DNA of 64,000 bases from Oscillospiraceae bacterium (GCA_910575695.1 CAJTGJ010000001.1:186001-250000); one strand, 5' to 3'; positions 16,604 through 25,074 are shown, numbered from the stretch's first letter. Notes: generated by a model not told the origin, from the letters alone. A program made the numbers and translations.

Positions 16604-17227
16604 TTACTCAAGAGTCAGGTTGATGGTCTTGACGGTGTCCTCAAACAGGGCCAGGGTCTCATCGTCGCTGGCAGTAAATGTAAAGGTGTAGGTCTGGTCG
16701 GCGTTGATGCAGATGATGATCTGGCTCATGGAGGAGCCGTCCAGGTCCAGGTCGTAGCAGTACTGGTAGGCGGGCAGGCCGCACACATCGTCCTTGGTGA
16801 AATAGCGGTCCTCAATGGTGGCCTCGGTGGCCTCGCCGTAGGCCTGCTTCAGCTGCTCCTCCAGGGTGGTGCGCAGCATATCGCCGGTAATGGCCTTGAA
16901 GCCCAGGTCGGTGGTGGAATCCTTCTCGGTGATGTTCAGGTTGATGTTGGAACCGTCGGCCCGGTACCAGCAGGCGGTGACGCCGATCTCGCTGGGGTCG
17001 GTCTCCTCAAAGCCCTCGGGGACGTCGAACTTGTAGTCCACCACATGGTCGCCGGCAGCGGGTTCGTCGGTGGGCTCGGCGGTGGGCTCGGCGGTGGGCT
17101 CGGTGGTGGAAACGCTGTCAGTGCCCTCAGGGGCACTGGGCGAGGGCGTACCCTCGCCGCCGCCGCTGCTGCAGCCGACCAGCACAAGCATCAGCAGCGC
17201 AAGCAGAAATGCCAGATTCTTCTTCAT
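16604..17227 (-). CDS. secreted lipoprotein of unknown function
   Basis: 207 residues. The signal peptide ends in LVGC (Cys19), followed by a spacer with repeated TEPTAEPTAEP units up to about residue 57. A globular domain then begins at DYKFDVPEGFEETDPSEIG. This resembles the lipoproteins of clostridia that share a PsbP/DUF-like single domain, but I cannot assign a family with confidence. TAAGGAGAG precedes the ATG. The promoter is at 17287-17315. It is a single gene between gap and the ClC transporter. Confidence 0.8.
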   Translation of the reverse strand: MKKNLAFLLALLMLVLVGCSSGGGEGTPSPSAPEGTDSVSTTEPTAEPTAEPTDEPAAGDHVVDYKFDVPEGFEETDPSEIGVTACWYRADGSNINLNITEKDSTTDLGFKAITGDMLRTTLEEQLKQAYGEATEATIEDRYFTKDDVCGLPAYQYCYDLDLDGSSMSQIIICINADQTYTFTFTASDDETLALFEDTVKTINLTLE

Positions 17228-17286
17228 TTTGATACTCTCCTTAAATCGTCATTGTTTTTGGCCATATTTTTGATAGGCCACCCATG

Positions 17287-17315
17287 ATTATAGCACCGGA
17301 AAATCCAATAAGCAA
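17287..17315 (-). promoter_or_regulatory. promoter of lipoprotein gene
   Basis: On the minus strand TTGCTT (17310-17315), 17-base spacer, TATAAT (17287-17292). Confidence 0.65.
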
Positions 17316-17352
17316 TACCTGAAATCATCAAAATTTCTTTGAAATATCCCTC

Positions 17353-17380
17353 TTGACAGGACTGGTACAATGATTATAAG
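17353..17380 (+). promoter_or_regulatory. promoter of ClC gene
   Basis: TTGACA (17353-17358), 16-base spacer, TATAAG (17375-17380). The untranslated leader is only about 20 bases, so no riboswitch is present. Confidence 0.65.
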
Positions 17381-17406
17381 CAAATATTCAAAAAGGGGCG
17401 GTTCAG

Positions 17407-18693
17407 ATGTTAGAAATGCTGCGCGGGCGCGCCCGCGGCGTCATCCCCTCCCTCCGGGCGCTGGCGCAGTGGCTCTGGCTGGCGGGTCTGACGGGGATTG
17501 CCTGCGGCTTCGCGGGGGCGGCGTTCACCTGGTGCGTGGCCAAGGCCACGGCCCTGCGGGGCGCCCATCCCTGGCTGCTGTTCTGTATGCCCCTGGCGGG
17601 CCTGGTCATCGTGTGGAGCTACCAGGCGTGGGGCATGGAAAACGACACCGGCACCAATCAGATCATCGCCAGCGTCCGGGGCGGTGAGCGCCCCACCCTG
17701 CGGCTGGCCCCGCTGATCTTCCTCGGCTCGGTGCTCACCCACCTCACCGGCGGCAGCGCCGGACGGGAGGGGGCGGCGCTCCAGATCGGCGGCAGCATTT
17801 CCGCCGGCATCGCCCGCCTGCTCCGGCTGAAGGAGCACAGCACCAACACCATCATCCAGTGCGGCATGGCGGGGCTGTTCTCCGCCCTGTTCGGCACGCC
17901 CCTCACCGCCACGGTGTTCGCCCTGGAGGTAGTGAACGTGGGCCATCTCTACTATTCCGCCCTGTTCCCCTGCCTTCTGTCCGCCCTCACCGCCAATTAC
18001 ATCCCCCGCCTACTGGGCCTGCCCGCCGAGGCGTACCATCTGGCGGGCCTGCCGGAGCTGGGGCCGGCGTCCCTGCTCCGGTGCGGCGTGCTGGCCGTGC
18101 TGGCGGCGCTGGTGTCCATCGCCTTCTGCTCCCTGATGCACACCTCGGGGCATCTGTACAAAAAATACATCCCCAACCAGTACCTGCGGGCGCTGGCGGG
18201 GGCGGCGCTGGTGATTGTCCTCACCCTCGCCGAGGGCAGCGGCGACTACAACGGCGCGGGAGGGCACATCATAGAGCTGGCGGTGGAGGGGGAAGTGCGC
18301 GTCCCCTGGGCGTTCCTGCTGAAAATGCTCTTCACCGCCCTGACCCTGGGGGCGGGCTTCCGGGGCGGGGAGATCGTGCCCACCCTGTTCATCGGCGCAA
18401 CCCTCGGCTGCGCGGCGGGGCCTCTGCTGGGGCTGGACCCGGCTTTCGGGGCGGCGGTGTCCATGATCGCCCTGTTCTGCGGGGTGGTGAACTGCCCGCT
18501 GGCCTCCATCTTCCTGGCCATTGAGCTGTTCGGCGGGGAGGGCCTGCTGTTCTTCGCCCTGGCCTGCGCCCTCAGCTTCCTGCTCAGCGGGCGCTTTTCC
18601 CTGTATTCCAGCCAGACGCTGGTCTACTCCAAGCTGGAGGCCACGCTGGACGAGCGGTACCGGCAGACCCTGAAGGAACGCCAGCCGCTTTGA
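17407..18693 (+). CDS. ClC-family anion transporter, possibly fluoride type
   Basis: 428 residues with about ten hydrophobic helices. GGSAGREGAALQIG carries the gating glutamate of ClC antiporters. The segment aligned with the chloride-binding GSGIP motif reads DTGTNQIIASV, lacking the serine pattern. This is what the fluoride-exporting CLC-F branch shows. A role in fluoride/proton exchange is therefore plausible, but chloride transport cannot be excluded. AAAAAGGGGCGG precedes the ATG. It is a single-gene unit between the lipoprotein gene and obgE. Confidence 0.85.
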   Translation: MLEMLRGRARGVIPSLRALAQWLWLAGLTGIACGFAGAAFTWCVAKATALRGAHPWLLFCMPLAGLVIVWSYQAWGMENDTGTNQIIASVRGGERPTLRLAPLIFLGSVLTHLTGGSAGREGAALQIGGSISAGIARLLRLKEHSTNTIIQCGMAGLFSALFGTPLTATVFALEVVNVGHLYYSALFPCLLSALTANYIPRLLGLPAEAYHLAGLPELGPASLLRCGVLAVLAALVSIAFCSLMHTSGHLYKKYIPNQYLRALAGAALVIVLTLAEGSGDYNGAGGHIIELAVEGEVRVPWAFLLKMLFTALTLGAGFRGGEIVPTLFIGATLGCAAGPLLGLDPAFGAAVSMIALFCGVVNCPLASIFLAIELFGGEGLLFFALACALSFLLSGRFSLYSSQTLVYSKLEATLDERYRQTLKERQPL

Positions 18694-18930
18694 CTGATCC
18701 GGCGCGCTGTTCCTTCTTCTGATTCTGTTCGCCTACTTTCGCTATGGGGAACGGCGCTTCTGCTGCTGTGGATGTCCCTCAAAACAGGCAGGCGGCTTCT
18801 GTCCGGGCTGGCTGCGGGGGTGCAGCGGCGCGGGGGTATTTCTGCTGTTGACGCTGCCTGCAGTCAGACCCACAAAAAGCGGAATGTGAATGGACAAGAA
18901 AAGGGCCTGTTCGTTTGAACAGGCCCTTTT
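18694..18930. other. intergenic region with possible remnant of a small membrane protein and a terminator
   Basis: The plus strand of 18700-18890 shows short hydrophobic stretches in different frames (FLLLILFAYF near 18710, LLLLWMSLKTG near 18757, VFLLLTLPAV near 18836). They could be pieces of a frameshifted small membrane protein. A bidirectional terminator, AAAAGGGCCTGTTC / GAACAGGCCCTTTT, lies at 18899-18930 and can serve both the ClC and obgE transcripts. Confidence 0.35.
18899..18930. terminator. bidirectional terminator between ClC gene and obgE
   Basis: Perfect 14-bp stem with loop GTTT, with A and T runs at both ends. Confidence 0.85.
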
Positions 18931-18988
18931 GATTTGCCGCCGGTTTTGATGCGGGGGAGCGGGCAAGTCCCAGGCCCTTCCCTGCAAG

Positions 18989-20272
18989 CTACCTCTGATA
19001 TTCAAATTCCAGGTTATACAGGCAGATCACGTCCCCGTCCTGGATGCCCATGTCCTCCAGCTGCTGGTACACCCCCGCGTCCCGCAGGCGGCGCTCGAAC
19101 CAGTTGCGGCTTTCGTAGTCCCCGAAATTCACGTTGGCCATGAGCTGCCGCAGCCACGGCCCGTCCACCAGCCAGGCGCCGTCCCCGTCCCGCTGAATCT
19201 CCAGCGCCTCCGAGGTATCCACCTCCGGCGGGCGCTCCACGTAGGTGGGCTCGTACACAATCACCGGGGGCAGGGCGGACAGCTCCGCCGCCGCCGCGTA
19301 CATCAATTCCCTTGTGCCCTTGTGGGCTGCGGCGGACAGCTCGAACAGGGGACAGCCCCTGGCCTCCACATGGGTACGAAGCTTCGCCAGAAGCTCGGGA
19401 TCCTCCATGATATCCACCTTGTTCGCCGCCACCAGCATCCGCCGGGAGGCCAGCTCCGGCGACCAGCGCTGGAGCTCCTCGCAGATGGCGTCGAAATCCG
19501 CCACCGGGTCCCGGCCCTCGGAGCCGGACACGTCCACCACATGGATGAGCAGGCGGCAGCGGTCCACGTGCCGCAGGAAATCGTGGCCCAGGCCCGCGCC
19601 GTCCGCCGCGCCCTCGATGATGCCGGGTATGTCCGCCAGCACGAAGGACTGGTTTTCGTCCACCGCCACAACGCCCAGGTTGGGGGAGAGGGTGGTGAAG
19701 TGGTAGTTGGCGATTTTGGGCTGGGCCCGGGTGACCACGCTGAGCAGGGTGGACTTGCCCACGTTGGGGAAGCCCACCAGCCCCACGTCCGCCAGCAGCT
19801 TCAGCTCCAGCAGCACCTCCCGGTACTGCCCGGGCAGGCCCGCCTTGGCGAACCGGGGGACCTGCCGGGTGGGGGTGGCGAAGTGCTGGTTGCCCCAGCC
19901 GCCGTTGCCCCCCCGGGCCAGCACGAAGTCCTTCTCGCCGGACATATCGCAGATGATCTCCTTTGTCTCCAGATCCCGGACCACGGTGCCCCTGGGGACG
20001 CGGATCACCAGATCGGCCCCGTCCTTGCCGGAGCAGCGTTTGCCCTGTCCGTCCTTCCCGTTTTCGGCGGTGTATTTGCGCTTGTAGCGGAAGTCCATCA
20101 GGGTGGACATATGGGGGTCCACCCGCAGGATGATGTCGCCGCCCCGCCCGCCGTCCCCGCCGTCGGGGCCGCCCGCGGCCACGTACTTCTCCCGGTGGAA
20201 CGCCACCGCGCCGCCGCCGCCGGTCCCCGCCCGGACGGTGATGCGGGCGGTGTCGATGAATTGATTGGCCAT
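18989..20272 (-). CDS. obgE: GTPase Obg
   Basis: 427 residues with three parts. The glycine-rich Obg fold has GGGGAVAFHREKYVAAGG and GGDGGRGGD. The GTPase domain has Walker A GFPNVGKSTLL, switch DIPGIIEGA and NKVD. The C-terminal OCT domain, typical of Firmicutes, ends the protein. It acts in large ribosomal subunit maturation and stress control, which fits its place after rplU-prp-rpmA. The ATG follows an AAGGAGG-type site at about 20280. Confidence 0.97.
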   Translation of the reverse strand: MANQFIDTARITVRAGTGGGGAVAFHREKYVAAGGPDGGDGGRGGDIILRVDPHMSTLMDFRYKRKYTAENGKDGQGKRCSGKDGADLVIRVPRGTVVRDLETKEIICDMSGEKDFVLARGGNGGWGNQHFATPTRQVPRFAKAGLPGQYREVLLELKLLADVGLVGFPNVGKSTLLSVVTRAQPKIANYHFTTLSPNLGVVAVDENQSFVLADIPGIIEGAADGAGLGHDFLRHVDRCRLLIHVVDVSGSEGRDPVADFDAICEELQRWSPELASRRMLVAANKVDIMEDPELLAKLRTHVEARGCPLFELSAAAHKGTRELMYAAAAELSALPPVIVYEPTYVERPPEVDTSEALEIQRDGDGAWLVDGPWLRQLMANVNFGDYESRNWFERRLRDAGVYQQLEDMGIQDGDVICLYNLEFEYQR

Positions 20273-20335
20273 AATGACCTCCTTACTGTATCTGCTCCCA
20301 GTGGATTTTCTTATCTTTAAAGGTAGTATTCCCAG

Positions 20336-20635
20336 TCATAGTCGTCTGTCTCCCCGGATCTGCTCCATTTCCGCCAGATTTTTCGGCGCGTCCGGGTCTC
20401 CATGCTCCGCCGCCCGCTTCGTCCAGTAGAGCGCTTTGTCCAAATTGGCAGGCGTCCCCTGTCCCATGAGATAAAAGTACCCCACCTGACACTCTGCCAG
20501 GGCATAGCCCTGCTCCGCCAGCTCCAGACAGCCCTGGAAACAGGCCTCATAATCCCCCTTCTGGTAATAGTTCTCGATCAGCTCATCCACCCGGCGAAGC
20601 TCGGGGCAGTCGTCATAGTGGTTCAAATGGTCCAT
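20336..20635 (-). CDS. small Sel1-repeat protein
   Basis: 99 residues, beginning MDHLNHYDDCPELRRVDELI. The C-terminal half carries Sel1/TPR-like repeats, seen in ALAECQVGYFYLMGQG and ALYWTKRAAEHGDPDA. Such repeats usually mediate protein contacts; the partner is unknown. The gene takes the position held by spo0B in Bacillus (between rpmA and obg), but it is unrelated to it. A terminator separates it from rpmA, so it may be read only through partial readthrough or from an internal promoter. Confidence 0.75.
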   Translation of the reverse strand: MDHLNHYDDCPELRRVDELIENYYQKGDYEACFQGCLELAEQGYALAECQVGYFYLMGQGTPANLDKALYWTKRAAEHGDPDAPKNLAEMEQIRGDRRL

Positions 20636-20653
20636 GCAGTTTTTCTCCCTCCG

Positions 20654-20690
20654 AAAAAAAAGCCGCAAACGGTCCCCCGTTTGCGGCTTT
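20654..20690 (-). terminator. terminator after rpmA
   Basis: AAAGCCGCAAACGG / CCGTTTGCGGCTTT (20659-20672 with 20677-20690). On the minus strand it is followed by eight T residues. Confidence 0.85.
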
Positions 20691-20701
20691 CCAGGCAAAT
20701 T

Positions 20702-20986
20702 TTACTGCGCGATTTCCACAATGGAAACCTGCTTGCGGTCCTTGCCCATGCGCTCGAACTTCACCTTGCCGTCCTTCAGGGCGAACAGGGTGTCGTCGCT
20801 GCCCTTGCCCACGTTGGTGCCGGGATGGATGTGGGTGCCGCGCTGGCGCACCAGGATGTTGCCCGCCAGCACATACTGGCCGTCGGCCCGCTTCACGCCC
20901 AGCCGCTTGGCATGGGAATCGCGGCCGTTCTTGGTGGAGCCGCCGCCCTTTTTGTGGGCGAAAAACTGGATATTGAGCTTCAGCAT
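20702..20986 (-). CDS. rpmA: ribosomal protein bL27 with cleavable N-terminal extension
   Basis: 94 residues. The start [20 protein letters not shown] shows the Firmicutes-type N-terminal extension that must be removed, after about residue 9 in Staphylococcus, to expose the L27 tail near the peptidyl-transferase centre. The rest ([33 protein letters not shown]) is canonical. The protease for this step is encoded immediately upstream. It belongs to the rplU-prp-rpmA operon. Confidence 0.97.
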   Translation of the reverse strand: MLKLNIQFFAHKKGGGSTKNGRDSHAKRLGVKRADGQYVLAGNILVRQRGTHIHPGTNVGKGSDDTLFALKDGKVKFERMGKDRKQVSIVEIAQ

Positions 20987-21023
20987 TGTCGTTTCCGTCC
21001 TTTCTGTCAAAGGTTACAGGATC

Positions 21024-21368
21024 TCAGTCCTCGTCATCATCGTCCAGCAGGACGGTGAGATTGTCGGGATATTCCTCCCCCATGGCCTGGAGGTACACCA
21101 GCAGTCCTGTCAGCACCGTCTGGCACAGGTTTTCACTGTCCTCGTTCAGGGCGGGGGGGAGCTTGAGGGAAATGCGGGCGCTTTTTTCCTTTGCCTTTAC
21201 CGCGGCCCCAAGGCCCATCACCTCGTTGATGGTGCACTCGGTCAGGCCCACGGCGGCGGAGATGGCGGCGCATACGATGTCCGCGCCCGCCTCGGCGTAC
21301 CCGCTGTGGCCCTCCACCACGAAGCCGTCCAGGCGGCTGTTGGCGCTGTGGAAGGTTACGGTGGTCAT
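21024..21368 (-). CDS. prp: ribosomal-processing cysteine protease Prp
   Basis: 114 residues of the YsxB/Prp family. The catalytic pair sits in GHSGYAEAGADIVCAAIS, with His21 and Cys33 matching the described enzyme. It removes the N-terminal extension of L27, whose gene follows 37 bases later, and its location between rplU and rpmA is the usual one. The acidic C-terminal tail DDDDED is longer than in many relatives. Confidence 0.93.
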   Translation of the reverse strand: MTTVTFHSANSRLDGFVVEGHSGYAEAGADIVCAAISAAVGLTECTINEVMGLGAAVKAKEKSARISLKLPPALNEDSENLCQTVLTGLLVYLQAMGEEYPDNLTVLLDDDDED

Positions 21369-21381
21369 AGCCCGTCCCTCG

Positions 21382-21693
21382 TCAGGCGTTGACCTTGGTG
21401 ATCTCCACCTTGGTGTAGGGCTGGCGGTGGCCCTGACGGCGGCGGTAATTCTTTTTGGGCTTATACTTGAACACCAGCACCTTCTTGCCCTTGCCGTTCT
21501 TCACCACGCTGGCGGTGACGGACGCGCCGTCCACAGCGGGGGCGCCGAACCTGGCGTTCTCGCCGTCCAGGACGGCCAGGACCTTGTTGAAGGTGACGGT
21601 TTCTCCGGCTTCCACATTCAGCTTCTCGATGTAGAGGGTGTCGCCCTCGGCCACCTTATACTGCTTGCCGCCGGTTTCGATGATCGCGTGCAT
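21382..21693 (-). CDS. rplU: ribosomal protein bL21
   Basis: 103 residues, starting [14 protein letters not shown], the invariant L21 start. It ends in [21 protein letters not shown], typical of the rRNA-binding C-terminus. AAAGGAGTG precedes the ATG at 21693. It is the first gene of the rplU-prp-rpmA unit. A structured leader of about 90 bases lies between its promoter and start. Confidence 0.97.
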   Translation of the reverse strand: MHAIIETGGKQYKVAEGDTLYIEKLNVEAGETVTFNKVLAVLDGENARFGAPAVDGASVTASVVKNGKGKKVLVFKYKPKKNYRRRQGHRQPYTKVEITKVNA

Positions 21694-21791
21694 AGCTGCA
21701 CTCCTTTCCTTTATTACGGGCTCGCTGTCGGGGGCGGGAAACGGTTCCTCTTTCCTGTGGACACACCACACCCATTCAAAGCGGCTATGAC
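21694..21791 (-). ncRNA. probable L21 leader RNA
   Basis: The untranslated RNA ahead of rplU (minus strand) contains TCCACAGGAAAGAGGAACCG with a following CGCCCCCGACAGCGAGCCCG. This resembles the L21 leader family, an autoregulatory element of Firmicutes. Assignment rests on recalled similarity; a covariance-model search would decide. Confidence 0.45.
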
Positions 21792-21820
21792 AGTATATCA
21801 ACGCACCCCTGGAATGTCAA
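21792..21820 (-). promoter_or_regulatory. rplU promoter
   Basis: On the minus strand TTGACA (21815-21820), 17-base spacer, TATACT (21792-21797). Confidence 0.8.
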
Positions 21821-21850
21821 GGGTTTTCACGGCTTTTTTGAAAATTTATG

Positions 21851-21879
21851 TTGACATCCCCTGAAAACCACGGTATAAT
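21851..21879 (+). promoter_or_regulatory. rpmH promoter
   Basis: Perfect TTGACA (21851-21856), 17-base spacer, TATAAT (21874-21879). It diverges from the rplU promoter 31 bases away, so the two ribosomal units share one control region. Confidence 0.9.
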
Positions 21880-22003
21880 TGATCTTACGCAACCACGCGA
21901 TTTTATCTGCCAACCGCGCCTTGTTCCCATAAGGCGTTGTGGAAGACGGCGCTCCTTCCGATCAAGGGGGCGTACCGCCAAACTGTACAGGAGGTGTTCC
22001 CGC

Positions 22004-22138
22004 ATGAAGCGTACCTATCAGCCCAAGAAGCGCCAGCGTTCCAAGGTCCACGGCTTCCGCAAGCGCATGGCTACCGCCAATGGCCGCAAGGTTCTGGCCC
22101 GCCGCCGCGCGAAGGGCCGCGTCCGCCTGAGCCATTGA
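22004..22138 (+). CDS. rpmH: ribosomal protein bL34
   Basis: 44 residues, beginning [20 protein letters not shown], the invariant L34 sequence, and rich in Arg and Lys. GGAGGTG precedes the ATG. It is the first gene of rpmH-rnpA-yidD-yidC-khpB. In most Firmicutes this cluster lies just left of dnaA and points away from it; here it points toward dnaA. Confidence 0.97.
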   Translation: MKRTYQPKKRQRSKVHGFRKRMATANGRKVLARRRAKGRVRLSH

Positions 22139-22320
22139 TGGCGCACACATCGGGATAATCCATACGACCGGGGCGCGGGATTTTTCCCTCGCCCCTGTGT
22201 CCGTTTTCCCGACGCGGGGGAGGGTCTGCCTCCCCCGGGAAACAGAAACACGCATCGGTACGACGGGAGGGGCAGGGCCCTCCCCTGCGGAACGCCGCGC
22301 CGAGGCAACGGAGGGCCCCT
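22139..22320. other. GC-rich spacer between rpmH and rnpA with an R2 hairpin
   Basis: About 180 bases without a gene. It contains the palindrome GGGAGGGGCAGGGCCCTCCC (22265-22284), a member of the R2 repeat family. Confidence 0.5.
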
Positions 22321-22671
22321 ATGGACAAAACCGTCTCGCTCAAGGAAAACCATCTGTTCCGCCGGGCCTACAACCGGGGCAAAACCGCCGCCGACAGCCG
22401 CCTGGCCCTGTATGTGCGCCGGAACGGGCGGAAAACCAACCGCCTGGGGCTGACCGTGTCCACCAAGCTGGGCTGCGCCGTGGTGCGCAACCGGGTGCGC
22501 CGCCGCCTGCGGGAGATCTACCGCCTCAACGAGGGCAGTCTGTCCACCGGGTTCGACGTGGTGGTCGTGGCCCGGGTGCGGGCCGCGTCCAGCGACTACC
22601 ACCAGCTGGAAAAGTCCTTCCTCCGTCTGGCGGACAAGCTGGGCCTGCTGAAAAAGGGGGAGGGCGGATGA
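22321..22671 (+). CDS. rnpA: ribonuclease P protein component
   Basis: 116 residues. The RNR motif region KLGCAVVRNRVRRRLRE is intact, and the N-terminal FRRAYNRGK and the early hydrophobic core fit the family. The protein binds the RNase P RNA and helps remove 5' leaders from pre-tRNA. GGAGGG precedes the ATG. Its stop overlaps the yidD start in an ATGA. Confidence 0.95.
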   Translation: MDKTVSLKENHLFRRAYNRGKTAADSRLALYVRRNGRKTNRLGLTVSTKLGCAVVRNRVRRRLREIYRLNEGSLSTGFDVVVVARVRAASSDYHQLEKSFLRLADKLGLLKKGEGG

Positions 22672-22907
22672 AGCGCCTGCTGCTGGCCCTGATCCGCTGG
22701 TACCGGCGGGATATTTCCCCTTACCGCCAGCCCTGCTGCCGGTTCATCCCCACCTGCTCCACCTACGCCCTGGAGGCGGTGGAGGTTCACGGCGCGGTAA
22801 AGGGCGGGGCGCTGTCCCTGTGGCGGATTTTGCGCTGCCATCCCTTCCACAAGGAAAAGTCCTTTATCTACGATCCTGTTCCCCCGAAAAAAATCCGAAA
22901 ATTGTAG
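22668..22907 (+). CDS. yidD: membrane protein insertion efficiency factor YidD
   Basis: 79 residues. The DUF37 signature is clear: YRRDISPYRQPCCRFIPTCS and the later GGALSLWRILRCHPFHKE. It is a small membrane-associated protein that assists YidC-dependent insertion. Translation is coupled to rnpA through the ATGA overlap, and yidC follows after 10 bases. Confidence 0.95.
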   Translation: MKRLLLALIRWYRRDISPYRQPCCRFIPTCSTYALEAVEVHGAVKGGALSLWRILRCHPFHKEKSFIYDPVPPKKIRKL

Positions 22908-22917
22908 GAGGCCAAAC

Positions 22918-24219
22918 ATGGATATTTGGCAAATACTCATGACGCCGTTCAGCTGGCTGCTGAAGCTGTTCTGCCAGGTGTTCGACAGCTACGGCATCGC
23001 CCTGTTCCTGTTCACCATTGTGGTGAAGATCGTGCTGTTCCCCCTGAACCTGAAGGGCAAAAAGAGCATAATCAAGACCACCGTGCTGAACGGCCAGCTC
23101 CAGGAGATCCAGAAGCGGTGCGGCAACGACAAGGAGCGCTATAACCAGGAGGTCCAGAAGTTCTACGCCGAGAACAACGCCAGCCCCATGGGCGGCTGCG
23201 GCTGGTCCTTCCTGCCCATCGTGTTCCTGTACCCGCTGTACGCCATCATCCGCCGCCCGCTGAAATACATGATGTGGCTCACCGAGGACGCGGTGACCGC
23301 CGTGGCCCACGCCCTGGGCTGGGCCGACTTCACCATCGGCGGCTACAACGAGCTGATCCTGGGCTCCATGATGAACGCGGGCAACCTGGAGACCGCCAAG
23401 GCCGCCGTGGGCGCCGCCGCCGCCAGCGTGTTCGTCATCAACTTCGATTTCTTCGGCATCGACCTGTCCCAGGTGCCCAAGCTGAACTTCTGGGAGGGCG
23501 GCGTCACCTGGGGCGCCGTGGGGCTGTTCCTGCTGCCCCTCATTTCCGCCGGGCTGTCTGTGGTGTCCATGCTCGTCTCCCAGAAAACCAACCAGATGAA
23601 CAAGGACCAGCAGGTCAAAACCAACTGGTCCCTCATGCTGATGAGCCCGCTCATCTCCCTGTGGATCGGCTTCGCCATGCCCGCCGGCCTGTGTATCTAC
23701 TGGATCGCCAACTCCCTGCTGGGCATGGTGCAGGAGGTGATCTGCGGCGCGATGCTCCGCAAGGACTACGAGGCCGCCCAGCTGGAGATGGCCGAGCAGC
23801 AGCGCAAGGCCAAGGAGGCCGAGAAGGAACGCCGCCGCAAGTCCGCTGAGAAGAAAGCCGCCGCCATTGCCGCCGGCAAGTCCGGCAAGAAGGTCCAGCC
23901 CCAGTCCAAGAAAAAGGGCGTGGACGTGTCCGCCAGCCGGGAGGGCCTGCGCACCTACGCCCGGGGCCGGGCCTACGACCCCAACCGCTATCCCATCACC
24001 CCCTACCGCGACCCCAGCGGCCCCGCCAAGCCTGTGGAGGAGGATGCTAAGGAGCTGACGGAGGAGGAAAAGGAAATCCTCGCCGAATCCAACCCGGATC
24101 TGGCTGCGGCGGCGGAAAAGGCCGCGGCGGAAGCCCCCGCCCCCGAGACGGACGGCGGCAAGACCCTGGTGGAGGAGGACGGCGGCTACGAGGAAGCCTA
24201 CGCCGACGAGGAGGAGTAA
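22918..24219 (+). CDS. yidC: membrane protein insertase YidC/Oxa1
   Basis: 433 residues. The core with five spans includes FLFTIVVKIVLFPLNLK, PMGGCGWSFLPIVFLYPLYAI and GFAMPAGLCIYWIANSLLG. It lacks the N-terminal lipoprotein signal of Bacillus SpoIIIJ. A long charged tail of about 150 residues follows the last span, with Lys/Ala-rich and then acidic stretches, probably binding ribosomes. TAGGAGGCC precedes the ATG. It inserts proteins into the cytoplasmic membrane, alone or with Sec. Confidence 0.95.
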   Translation: MDIWQILMTPFSWLLKLFCQVFDSYGIALFLFTIVVKIVLFPLNLKGKKSIIKTTVLNGQLQEIQKRCGNDKERYNQEVQKFYAENNASPMGGCGWSFLPIVFLYPLYAIIRRPLKYMMWLTEDAVTAVAHALGWADFTIGGYNELILGSMMNAGNLETAKAAVGAAAASVFVINFDFFGIDLSQVPKLNFWEGGVTWGAVGLFLLPLISAGLSVVSMLVSQKTNQMNKDQQVKTNWSLMLMSPLISLWIGFAMPAGLCIYWIANSLLGMVQEVICGAMLRKDYEAAQLEMAEQQRKAKEAEKERRRKSAEKKAAAIAAGKSGKKVQPQSKKKGVDVSASREGLRTYARGRAYDPNRYPITPYRDPSGPAKPVEEDAKELTEEEKEILAESNPDLAAAAEKAAAEAPAPETDGGKTLVEEDGGYEEAYADEEE

Positions 24220-24267
24220 CCCCCCTCACAGACCATATACGATACTTTGATAAAGGAGTGCAGTTTT

Positions 24268-25068
24268 GTGCTGAAATATATCGAAGTCACCGCAAAGACA
24301 GAGGACGATGCCATCGCGAAGGGCCTGGCCCAGCTGGGGATGGACCGGGACGACGTCTCTGTGGAAATTCTGGAGCGGGGCAGAACCGGCTTTTTGGGCA
24401 TCGGCTCCGTTCCCGCCAAGGTCAAGCTGACCTATGAGGCCCCGGACGAGCAGCCGCCCGTCCCCGCGCCTCCTGCTGTGGAAAAAAAGCCCGAGCCCAG
24501 GCCGGAACCTGTTCAGCGGCCCGCCCCCGCGTCCAGGCCCATCCAGCCGAGGCCGCAGCCCAGACCGGAACCCAAGCCCGCGCCGCTCCCCAAGGGCGAG
24601 CCTGCGGACGACGACGTGGCCGGGGCCATTGTGAAGTTCCAGACCGGCCTGTTTGAGCACATGGGCGTGGCCGCCACCCCCGTGGTCACCCGGGAGGGCG
24701 ACACCTATCAGGTGGTGCTGGAGGGGGAGAGCATGGGGGCGCTCATCGGCCACCGGGGGGAGACGCTGGACGCCATCCAGCAGCTGACGGGGTACGCCGT
24801 CAACCGGGGCCGCAGCCACCGGGTGCGCATCCATGTGGACGCCGAGGGCTACCGTGCCCGGCGGGAGGAATCGCTGAACCGCCTGGCCCGCAAAACGGCG
24901 GGCAAGGTGGTGCGCTACCGCCGGAACATTACATTGGAGGCCATGAACGCCTACGAGCGGCACGTGATCCACACCGCTTTGCAGGATTATCCCGGCGTGT
25001 CCACCTTCTCCACCGGCACCGAACCCAACCGCCGCACAGTGGTGGCCTACGACCCCGGCAAGCAGTAA
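24268..25068 (+). CDS. khpB: KhpB/Jag RNA-binding protein
   Basis: 266 residues. The Jag_N domain (TAKTEDDAIAKGLAQLGM, GRTGFLGIG) is followed by a Pro/Glu/Arg-rich linker at about 70-120. A KH-II domain (LIGHRGETLDAIQQLTGY) and a C-terminal R3H domain (NAYERHVIHTALQDYPGV) complete it. It binds RNA and influences cell elongation and division with KhpA in other Firmicutes. The GTG at 24268 is preferred over an in-frame TTG at 24247 because AAAGGAG (24252-24258) lies between them. The linker makes it about 60 residues longer than Bacillus Jag. Confidence 0.93.
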   Translation: MLKYIEVTAKTEDDAIAKGLAQLGMDRDDVSVEILERGRTGFLGIGSVPAKVKLTYEAPDEQPPVPAPPAVEKKPEPRPEPVQRPAPASRPIQPRPQPRPEPKPAPLPKGEPADDDVAGAIVKFQTGLFEHMGVAATPVVTREGDTYQVVLEGESMGALIGHRGETLDAIQQLTGYAVNRGRSHRVRIHVDAEGYRARREESLNRLARKTAGKVVRYRRNITLEAMNAYERHVIHTALQDYPGVSTFSTGTEPNRRTVVAYDPGKQ

Positions 25069-25074
25069 GGGCTT

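Noticed and set aside
17316-17406. Fluoride riboswitch before the ClC gene
   Set aside because: The transcript leader is about 20 bases, and no crcB-motif sequence is present upstream.
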